Shown here one piece after another: positions 52,424 to 62,728 of a stretch of 64,000 bases of DNA. This DNA comes from Tetrahymena elliotti 4EA (Eukaryota > Ciliophora > Oligohymenophorea > Hymenostomatida > Tetrahymenidae): positions 796,140 to 860,139 of the forward strand of contig JH720299.1 of the NCBI GenBank assembly GCA_000231825.2, given 5' to 3'. Position 1 is the stretch's first letter. Every line of letters begins with the position of its first letter. The position numbers were made by a program, and so were the translations under genes. The notes under the pieces were generated by a model. That model worked only from the letters and a program-made list of their open reading frames with translations. It made no database searches and was not told where the DNA came from.

Positions 52424-55400
52424 TCAGTCTTTTTTCATTGAAATACCAAGAATAGGGTTTTTTTACCATTTAACATGAGTGGTTATGTTCTTCATTTCCA
52501 AATTGAAACTTTAAGAAATTGATCTAGTTGAAGAAGTAAAGCCGCTTAAATCTAATTCATCTTTTGTTTTCTATTTTCTATTTTTGATCAGCTTGATTAT
52601 TAAAAATACAATAAAGAGTAAAGAGCAAATTGAGAAAATCAGAAGAACTATCAAGATTAAAGTTGCAAATAATATTAATTATGATTCGTTTTTACTATTT
52701 GCAAATATACCAAACATTACCATGATTGCTATAAATAAAACATCTGTAATAAGAGTAAAGTACAAATTGACTCTGTCTTTAAATGGATTCACCCACTTCT
52801 TAACAAAGATTTCCAAACACAGTATAGACACGATAGCCCATATTGAAATTTTGACATGGTTTTATCCGAGAGAAAGGATTGAGCAAAAGATAATTTTTTT
52901 GAGCTCAACTGATAAGAAATAATATCTTCCATAAAATTTATTAGTATCTAATTAAGATAAAATTATTAAATAGGATTTATCTTCAAATTCTACATTTCTA
53001 CATTTATAAGTTATCCATGCCAAAAATATTGTATAAATTAATCCGAATAATCCTAAAAACACAAAATCAATAAGCTGCTGTTGTTACAGGTTTGTGTTGA
53101 ATACAGAGATTATCAGGAAATTTGAGTTGATCGAAAATATCATTATGAATAGGTTCCATTTTAAAAGATAAGAGTATTTCATTATTACTTAAGATTTTAC
53201 TTCATACAAGTGTAAGCAAATGCACAAAACAAAAATTATTAGAGAGACTGAAATTGGAATAAAGCTTGCCTAGAAAAATGTTTCTTAAAGTTCTACAGAT
53301 AAAAATGGTTCCTTTTCTTGTACGATTTCAACATCTTATTCATATTTAAGCATTCTAGATATTCTTAAAGTTGGATTCTAAGAAGTATTATTGCTTGGTT
53401 TTTTGTTAAATATTTAAATTGAGTTAAATTTAGTATACAGCTTTAGAGCATTATTTATCGAGTTTTACTGGTAATCTGTATGATTAACAAATGAGAGATC
53501 ACCTACAAGCTATTGTATTTAATATTGATAAAACACTGATGGAAAATTATTTAAGAAAAGGGATATGGTTTGTACAGAGAATGATACCATATCTAATTTC
53601 TAGTGAACACCTACTAGTAAGGTATCTACTTATTAGATCTCTTCACAATCTTCCAAGTTTTTTTCTAAATAGTTTGCCTTGCATTCACATTTTTTTGTTT
53701 CTTAATTATACTCTCTAGTATTCGATGAACATGTTAAACATTAAGTTTCATTTGAACCACTACATTATTTGCAAGAATAATGGCATAACTCTTTAGGAAA
53801 GTAACTTGGCTCATCAATTGAATACATTATGCAATCTACTTAGTTTGAGCAAGCTTGGCAATAATTTGGGCAGTCTGCTATACATTCATTTTTGTTGTTA
53901 GCAAATTTAAAGTTACTGCAAAGTTAGCAAAGGCCTTTATTGTACAAAAAACCTTCCTAACATTTCAAGCAAGTTTATCCATCTTCAGAACAAGCTTTGC
54001 AGTCCTTTTAAGGACATTTTTTGCATATTTAAGATTCTTTTGAATAGAAATACCCTTCGTTGCAAAGACATTATTCCTTGCCATCTGTTTAAATAACTAG
54101 TGAAGCGTTATCAATGCAAACATTACATTTATCACTGAATTCACAAGATTTGCATCTGCTAGTTTAGCAAGCCTAGCATTAAGAACCGCCAGTAGAGAGA
54201 CCAAATCCTTATTGAGAGCATATACACTAATTATTTAAATTCAAATCTGCAGTACCAAGGCAGCTTAAGCAACTTTAATTTGTTTTTTCAAAGCATGTCT
54301 AGCAATAAGGACTACAAGTAGAACATATTCTTTCTTTAAGATCAAAATATTCATTATTTTGGCAATTTAATAAGCATTTATTTTCTTTCAAATAGTAGGG
54401 ATTCTCACATGCAGAGCAGTTATCAAATGAATTTTTACATAGGCTACAACCTTTTTAGCAAGCTTAGCAAGTGCTTTCGCCATTGCTTAGGTCTAAATAA
54501 AATTTATCATAACATTCTGTGCATTAAGTACTTTTAGGTCCAGTACATGACTTACAAGATTAATCACATTCAAAACAAATAAAATTTTCACAATAAGTAG
54601 TCTGAGGTTGGCTTAAATAACAACTATTATTGTAGTAAAATATTTAGTCAAAACATGATAAGCACTAATTAGAATCAGTACCAGAACAGAATTTACAATT
54701 TTCAGAGCATTTTTCACAAGTGTAATAGCTTTGATTTGTACCTTATTTTTAACAAAATGCTCCCTCGGGGTTCTAATCATAGCACTTATTATTAAAAAAA
54801 TATTAGTTATTAAAACATGATAGACAAAAATCAGCAGAATTTTAACAAGTTAAACATTTAGACTTATCACAATCAAAGCAAATTCGGTCATTATTGCAAT
54901 ATGTAGAAAGAGGTTATTATTCTAAGCATTATGATTTATATAAAAGTTTGGGAGCAGGGCAAGATAAGCATTAATTATTATTAGGACCCTCACATTCTTG
55001 GCACTCTAGGTTGCATTTAGAACAAATTCTATCATTATTGCAGTAAGTAGATTGAGGCTAAGTAAGAAAACACTAGTTTTAGAAAAAGAAATATCCAGAA
55101 ACACAAGAAGTACATTCATTATATTAGTCATTATTACAGGTCTTGCAATTGTCGTGACAAGCCAAGCACTAATAAAACACTTCATTGTTTTATTTTTGTA
55201 AGCAGTAGCTTCCATCTTGTTTTTAATCAAAGCAGGCTGATTTGAAAAAGTAGTATTCTTATTTGCAAGAAGTGCATTTATCTGCAGCATCAACACAAGT
55301 CTCGCATTTTTACAAATCACAGTCTTAGCAAATTAAATTTGAATCACAGTATGTTTTAGGTGGTTAAGCNNNNNNNNNNNNNNNNNNNNNNNNNNNNNNN

Positions 55401-57666
55401 NNNNNNNNNNNNNNNNNNNNNNNNNNNNNNNNNNNNNNNNNNNNNNNNNNNNNNNNNNNNNNNNNNNNNNNNNNNNNNNNNNNNNNNNNNNNNNNNNNNN
55501 NNNNNNNNNNNNNNNNNNNNNNNNNNNNNNNNNNNNNNNNNNNNNNNNNNNNNNNNNNNNNNNNNNNNNNNNNNNNNNNNNNNNNNNNNNNNNNNNNNNN
55601 NNNNNNNNNNNNNNNNNNNNNNNNNNNNNNNNNNNNNNNNNNNNNNNNNNNNNNNNNNNNNNNNNNNNNNNNCATTTATCTGCAGCATCAACACAAGTCT
55701 CGCATTTTTACAAATCACAGTCTTAGCAAATTAAATTTGAATCACAGTATGTTTTAGGTGGTTAAGCTGATAAACAAGTATTTTAATATAAATACTCATT
55801 GCTGTGGCAAGCAGTACAAGTATTATTAAGTCCAGAAGTACATTCTTTACAACTTTAATCACAAGGATAACAAATATTATAAAGATCACAGTATGTTCCT
55901 GAAAAGCGGGTATCTGAACATTAACTTTAGTAGTAATATTTTCCTGGTAGGCATTCAGTACATTAGTTACTCTATCCTCCTGTGCATTTGGAGCAATTTA
56001 TACTGCATCTAATGCAATCGTAGTATAATTTACCAAGATTTTAAGTGCATTCAGTATAATCTTGCTTATTTGGATAGCAAATATTTTCAAGTAAGTATAA
56101 TCCATTTTAGCAGGAAGTACACTTATCTGAGGAATCTACGCAATCTAAGCACTTAGATTGGTCACATTATTAACAAACGTTATTTGAATCACAAAATGTT
56201 TAGTCTTATTTTGAACTAAAGCATTAATTATTAAATAAATATTAACCATTTATACATTATAAACATTGTTATAAATTTGATTCACATTTCAAACAGTTTG
56301 AAACTAAACAGTCACCACAAATTTTAGTAGCAGGATCACAATAGACACCTTCTTTTTAATCATTAATACATAAACTTTTGTAAGGATAAGGAAATAGAGA
56401 TGAACAAATTATGCATTAAGTATCAGCACTACCTGAACAAGTTTCACAAGTCTAATCACATGATTTACAACTTGAATAACTTTAACCCTGTCTAGTAATA
56501 GATTGACAGAAGGTTTAGCTTGGCTGCTAATCTAAACAGAGCATACTAACTTCATTATAGAATTTATTAGAAAAACAACTAGTGCAGTCTGTATTTAATG
56601 GGCCAGAGCAAGTATAGCAAGAAGAGTGACATAACGAGCAAACATTCATCTAGTACTAGCTATAAGCTAAAGGAAATTTTTAATTAGAATCATTGTAGGT
56701 AGAGATATTTATACTTTTGCAGTCACTAACACATTGATAATCGCCTCCAGATAAAATTAAAAAGTTACCAGGGGGGCAATATCTTATCATTAATTCAAAT
56801 GTTGAAACACTTAAAGCATCAATATGCCCTTTATGATTGTAAATTTTTATTTGAATTTTATTATTATAAATTATAGATGATTAAGATTAGTTAATTTCAA
56901 ATTTGTATTATAAATTACTACCATCATTCCAATAATTCATAGCATATAAAACTTGATCTTAATCAGATAGTTAAGTGTCTAATGTATAAGTTTTATCATC
57001 AGTAAAAATACCCAATGAATATTCTGAACTTTTAGTAAATTTGAAATAGTAAAGCTTGAACCAATCTTCATTTGTTTCATAAATGACTAAAGCATTGAAA
57101 TTAATAGATTTCATATTACCTCCTAAAGTTTCATCGTATTACAATGTAAGCTAACTGCCACTAATAGAGGAATAGAATTTAAATTAGATATATGCAAATG
57201 CTATATCACCTATATAGCTTTTAACAAGGGCACAATAACCAACTATTTTAGCTGGTGCTGTAAATGTCTAAGTGCCTTCTGAAGAAAATTTTCCTTGAAA
57301 CAAGATAGAGTTAGGAAAATCTGTAGCTAGTACAGCAATCCTTATATTTTTCAGTTTATGACTTCCGCCAGCTTAAATTTTAAAAATAAGTTAGGTTTAA
57401 GAAACTGATACAGTATCTAAGGAAAAACCTATTGTGTATTCTATATTTGTGTTAATATAAGTTATGCCATAGGTAATTGTAGGTACATTAACAAATTATG
57501 TATTAAAATTAACAGTGGCTGGGGCAGATTAAGTTTCTGAACTTACGATTTAGATATATTGGATATCCATTCTATCTGATTGCCTATAAATAAAATTGCA
57601 AAGACTCTTTTATGCAATTATTAAAAAAGCAAAACAAAAAGTAAAAAAGTTTGATTGAATTTTCAT
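52424..57666 (-). CDS. Type-2 lectin-like / Cys-rich / multi-TM receptor-like protein (copy D, contains scaffold gap)
   Basis: Minus-strand gene, ATG 57664-57666, TGA 52424-52426. It is TGA-free on both sides of the N gap, but in different phases. If the two identical 95-nt flanks of the gap are overlaid, the ORF is continuous at 1614 codons. Signal peptide M-K-I-Q-S-N-F-F-T-F-C-F-A-F-L-I-I. The H-type-lectin-like domain reads V-N-F-N-T-Q-F-V-N-V-P-T-I-T-Y-G-I, I-G-F-S-L-D-T-V-S-V-S, I-A-V-L-A-T-D. A globular region to about residue 330 (second extracellular domain, Y-W-N-D-G near the end) precedes some 850 residues of C-x-x-C furin/GFR-like repeats. Several hydrophobic segments lie between 52580 and 53300. 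The tail reads H-V-K-W-Q-K-N-P-I. Close in plan to the type-1 gene but with a longer Cys-rich tract. Probable surface receptor. Confidence 0.82.
55370..55672. other. Scaffold gap (303 N) flanked by a perfect 95-bp duplication
   Basis: The 95 bases at 55275-55369 are identical to 55673-55767. Both encode the same Cys-rich segment of the type-2 gene. The pattern is typical of two contig ends that overlap but were scaffolded apart. Confidence 0.9.
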
Positions 57667-58624
57667 CGAGTTAATCTAAATTTGATGTTACTTTTATTAT
57701 TTTGTTATTAGGGTTTTTTAATAATATTAAATTAATTATTATAATATTATACATTACAGAAAGTCATTCAAGCTTTATTTTGATTAACTTAACTTTATTT
57801 GATCCTAGATAGAAAAAAGTGATCTACTTTACACTTTTTTATCAGTAAAGAATATCAGTTTTAATAATATTATATTCAAATTTAAATTAGAATGAATTGA
57901 ATTCATAAATTGTATTAGAATTCTGAATAAAAAAATGAAATGTTAAAATAGAGAAAAAATAACATATGCATTACTTTTAAATGATTAGTAACCCAAAAGA
58001 ATAAAATAATGATATTCATCCTCTATCTATGAATTTAATCTTTTATAATAATTTAATAATGCGCACTTAAAACTTCCTCTTAAGAAAATAGATAAATAAT
58101 ATTATACATGACCTAGATAAAAAAGAAAATTTATTCCCCAAAAGAAATTTTATTGTTATCTCAAATTCAAAGATATTCATTATTGATCAATTTATCAAGC
58201 AAAATAAAACGAAGAAGGAAATAAAAACCAGCCAATAGAGTTATTTTCAGAATACAAAAGGAAAAGAAATTATTGGATTTATCTTACTTTAAAAATATCT
58301 AATACAAATATATTTCTAAGATTTAAATTTATATCTATAAAATATAATGAATAAATCTAAATTTTATTAATTTTGTATGTAGATAGAATTTTAAGATTTA
58401 TTGAAATTTCTTTGTTGAATAATTTCAAAAATATTCTGCTAAATCTTAATAATGCTGAAATATCGAGTTGCTTTATATAAACAATTATATTATTTGAAAT
58501 TTTAATCAAGATATGAATTTTAATTGAAATAATAATAGAAATACAAATATTAATATTTTTTTAAACAAAAAATAATAATTAAGAAATTTATAATTACAAT
58601 TTGTTTTAGATTAACAAATAACGC

Positions 58625-59115
58625 TCTATCATGAAATCAACTTAAACAAATTTTTTAGCTTTTTTAATTTTACACGAGCTCTTTGAACAACAAAGTATTT
58701 AAAACCTCCTATACTAATTAATTAATTAATATATTATTTAATTCTAAAATAATTATTTTACTGAACTAAATTTAACTTAAATTTATTTTTATTCATTTTA
58801 CAAATTTTTGTTTTTTTAGAGCACTGATCATATTTATTGTTCTTTTTGATTATTCCAGAACAACTAATTTGATTGATAAATTTTATTTAGCCATTTAATC
58901 TTTAAAAAATGAAAGAAGAATGAAAATAATTGAAACAAATATTTAACAAATGCTCCTAATCTACAAACATAAATAAGAATTAATCAACAAATTTGTGAAA
59001 ATTTTAACTGTTAAAACATTTGAGGCTAATTAATACTTATAATTGACTAATCCATATGATAATTAAGAAAATACTGAGTTTCAAATTTGGTTTTCGCTAT
59101 TTATAAATTATTTGT
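58625..59115 (-). pseudogene. Relics of the last three exons of an LRR gene
   Basis: Three blocks on the minus strand match the terminal exons of the LRR gene at 62729-63993 in the same order: about 58625-58700 (shared S-K-S-region and ATCATGATAGA-type end), 58785-58870 (matches the 62883-62972 exon) and 59020-59110 (matches 63117-63206). Each has lost frame or splice sites; the third carries an early TGA. The order is the same as in the intact gene, so the block was duplicated with the adjacent type-2 receptor gene. Confidence 0.55.
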
Positions 59116-59825
59116 GAATTAATTAAGAAAATGTAAGCTTTTCAAATTAATTGTAAGAGCTGTTTGAAATTAGAATAAAATTAAAGAATTATTAATCTTT
59201 TAAATTGAAAAATCTTCTTTTGAAAATTCTCCAGAATTAGTTTTGATTTTCTTTCATTTTCCTTTTTATATTTAAAAAATTAATGAATAAAAACAAAAAA
59301 CTAAAATTGATTTCTCATAATATATATTTCTATTTACTCAAAAAAAATTTTTTTCTTTTTTAAAATGGAATCTAGGAAGAAGTTAAGTTTTCTTACATAT
59401 TAAAATTAAAGGTAAAATAAATTTTAAGTTTTACAAATTCTTAAGATTAAATAAAACAATGTTTTTATTCACTTCATAGATAAAAGTTTTTGGATAAGAA
59501 AATATTAAAATTTAAAGAATAAATAGTAAAATTAAAATACATAGCAGGGTTTTATTTATTTATTTTTGGAAATAAAATTTATTGGAAAAATAAAAAAGCT
59601 TTTACCATCAAAGTATTTCTTAAATAAATTATATTTAATACCCTCCTTATTTTTTTTTAATTCATATTATTTTAACTATCAAAGTATTTTAAAATCATCT
59701 AAATCTATTTTTATATGATGAACTTTAAAATAAGATGCTATATACTTGATTTTTAGAAGATTTTTACATGATTATTTTTATGGATTGTAAAATACAAAAT
59801 TTATTCAATTTAACTAAAATTTGTT

Positions 59826-60071
59826 TCATTTATTTTAATTTATTGAGTATATTCTAATTACAGTTAAAGAATTAGTTAAGAGTCTTTCTAATTAAGTTCC
59901 ATTTCTTAAATAAATTGAAAAAAGGGGTTTTACTTCTTGATAATCATAGATCACATTATTATGAAGACTTTTTAAAAGGTATGGAAAGTCTAGGTATGAA
60001 GTAAAATGTTTACCTCCTAACTCCACTGGAGAATTGCCACAATTAGAGCAGTAAATAGATAATATAAGCAT
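59826..60071 (-). CDS. Hypothetical 81-aa ORF
   Basis: Minus-strand ORF from ATG 60069-60071 to TGA 59826-59828. The middle (59900-60050) is less AT-rich than its surroundings and encodes C-S-N-C-G-N-S-P-V-E-L-G-G-K-H-F, then Y-L-D-F-P-Y-L-L-K-S-L-H-N-N. The frame stays open upstream of the ATG without another start, so this could be an internal or last exon. No family recognised. Confidence 0.3.
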
Positions 60072-60806
60072 TTGTATTAGAAGCAATGGATAGCTAATTA
60101 ATTTATTATATTTTTTTGATGAATTATTTTAAATTTAAAATTAATAATATAAAAATATAATTATCTTTAGCTTGTTTCCCTATTTGATAATTAAAATTGC
60201 TAAATTTTTGTTTAAATACTTTTTGGCAGAGTTATCTGATGTTTTTTTATTAAATCTTTAAATAGTATTTTTTATTGAAGCTTTAACCAATCATGAAAAT
60301 CTAATTTTTATTTTATTGATAATTCTGGTGATTTATTATATTTTTGCTAGATTCTTTTTTTAGAGGTAAAAACATTTTTCCTAACTGTTTAATTCTGTAC
60401 TCGATTTTTTTTTATACTTCTCAATTTAACTTTAGAAATAAAAAAGAAGAGTTAAAATATTAATATTATTAAAAAAATAAAAGCGAAATAAATAAATTCT
60501 TTGTAGTCTATAGAGTTTCTAATTTTGTAAATCTAAAAATTTTCTTGATCCACATTAATCATGTAAATATATTTTTTTTAATGAATTTGAGATATTAAAT
60601 TAAAAACTTGTCTAATTTACTTAAAAAACATAAATTATTACAATTTTAAAATTATTAATAATATTTTAGAATTATAGAAATTATTTTTAGTTTAGCTTTA
60701 TTAGTGTTTGTATCTATTTTTATTTAAGGAAACACACTTAGAGCAATTATTTTGTATATATTTTTTACATTTCTATCTAAAACAATCTTCATGTTTGAAA
60801 GATTCA

Positions 60807-61973
60807 TCATTTGACTAATGTACAATAAGCACCATAAGGCCTTTTTGTGAAACATTTATTTTAATATAAATACTGTTCATCTTTGCAGCTAGTACAGTCT
60901 GTATCTAATGGGCCAGAGCAAGTGTAGCAAGAATAGTGACAAAACGAGCAAACATTCATCTAGTACTAGCTATAAGCTAAAGGAAATTTTTAATTAGAAT
61001 AGTTTTAGGTAGAATTTATACTTTTGCAGTCACTAACACATTGATAATCGCCTCCAGATAAAATTAAAAAGTTACCAGGGGGGCAATATCTTATCATTAA
61101 TTCAAATGTTGAAACACTTAAAGCATCAATATGCCCTTTATGATTGTAAATTTTTATTTGAATTTTATTATTATAAATTATAGATGATTAAGATTAGTTA
61201 ATTTCAAATTTGTATTATAAATTACTACCATCATTCCAATAATTCATAGCATATAAAACTTGATCTTAATCAGATAGTTAAGTGTCTAATGTATAAGTTT
61301 TATCCTCAGTAAAAATACCCAATGAAAATTCTGAACTTTTAGTAAATTTGAAATAGTAAAGCTTGAACCAATCTTCATTTGTTTCATAAATGACTAAAGC
61401 ATTGAAATTAATAGATTTCATATTACCTCCTAAAGTTTCATCGTATTACAATGTAAGCTAATTACCATTAATAGAGGAATAGAATTTAAATTAGATATAT
61501 GCAAATGCTATATCACCTATATAGCTTTTAACAAGGGCACAATAACCAACTATTTTAGCTGGTGCTGTAAATGTCTAAGTGCCTTCTGAAGAAAATTTTC
61601 CTTGAAACGAGATAGAGTTAGGAAAATCTGTAGCTAGTACAGCAATCCTTATATTTTTCAGTTTATGACTTCCGCCAGCTTAAATTTTAAAAATAAGTTA
61701 GGTTTAAGAAACTGATACAGTATCTAAGGAAAAACCTATTGTGTATTCTATATTTGTGTTAATATAAGTTATGCCATAGGTAATTGTAGGTACATTAACA
61801 AATTATGTATTAAAATTAACAGTGGCTGGGGCAGATTAAGTTTCTGAACTTACGATTTAGATATATTGGATATCCATTCTATCTGATTGCCTATAAATAA
61901 AATTGCAAAGACTCTTTTATGCAATTATTAAAAAAGCAAAACAAAAAGTAAAAAAGTTAGATTGAATTTTCAT
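60807..61973 (-). pseudogene. Truncated type-2 receptor gene (copy E: N-terminal lectin part only)
   Basis: ATG 61971-61973 opens 388 codons to TGA 60807-60809. The first 360 codons are almost identical in DNA to the start of the 52424-57666 gene (57666-56575). They include the signal peptide, the lectin-like domain, the second extracellular domain and the first C-x-x-C repeats. After that it switches to different Cys-rich sequence (C-T-S-C-K-D-E-Q-Y-L-Y-Q-N-K-C), meets TGA, and continues for about 30 codons of degraded Cys-rich sequence. No membrane domain is present. If expressed it would give a secreted lectin-like protein. Pseudogene or sequence donor for conversion are both possible. Confidence 0.72.
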
Positions 61974-62728
61974 TTAATTAATTGAAATTTTCTTTTTACT
62001 TTTAATATTTTGACAATAAAGTTTTTATTATTATTAAATTAATTATAAAAATCAAAAAGTCATTCTTTAATTTGATTTAGATAATAATTTATTTATCAAT
62101 TTATTAAGCATAAAAATAATAAAAGAAATATTAACCAGTCTCTCAAATTACTACAAACAAAAGAAAAAGAAATGCCTAAAATTAATCTTAAAGAAAAAAT
62201 ATTAAAAATACATTTATCTAAAAGATTTTAAAAAATCTTAATAATTCATAAAAAATAATCAATATTTAGCTTCATTATGATTATGAAATAAGATAAATAG
62301 ACAAAAATTAAAAATCCAAAAAATTTTTAATTTTGAATGAAGATTAATTTTTATTTTTTATTCCATATTTTTTACAAAAGAATATTTTAGATAAAATAAA
62401 TAAATGACACCATAGTAAATTTGATATTATTTTTAGGAAATAAATTATTTTAGAAATCAGTTTTTTTGAATTAAATATTTTGTTTTAATTTTAGCGTTTT
62501 TCTTTTGGCTGATTTAAAAATAATTCTACTTGAAAAATATTTTTAGGAAATTATTGAATTCTTAAATATTCAAAATTATTCTTAATATTATGTTTTAAAA
62601 CAAAAGTTTTTAATTCTCATATGAAAAAAAATAAATTTATTTTATATTTTATTTATTTTTCTCATAATAAAATAAAAATTAAGAAATTTATTTTTTGCAT
62701 TTATTTTAGTTTGATCAATAACATTCTA
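61974..62728. other. AT-rich spacer between copy E and the LRR gene
   Basis: Diverged copy of 57667-58620. The 5' flank of copy E lies here. No gene seen. Confidence 0.4.

Larger units (their letters stand above)
57667..60806. other. Spacer with decayed LRR exons
   Basis: About 3.1 kb. 57700-59130 is a diverged copy of 61990-63260 and includes relics of LRR exons (listed). A short coding-like ORF lies at 59826-60071. The rest is featureless AT-rich DNA. Confidence 0.45.

Noticed and set aside
52584..52922. Plus-strand 112-aa ORF
   Set aside because: It lies antisense to the membrane domain of the type-2 receptor gene, whose minus-strand frame is supported by paralogues.
55356..55734. ORFs composed mostly of undetermined residues
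   Set aside because: They arise only because N runs contain no stop codons.
18184..61973. Assignment of the receptor cluster as the mating-type locus
   Set aside because: The layout (Cys-rich plus multi-TM) is similar, but the genes are in one orientation rather than head-to-head pairs, carry lectin-like heads, and this domain combination is common in ciliates. Kept only as a comparison.
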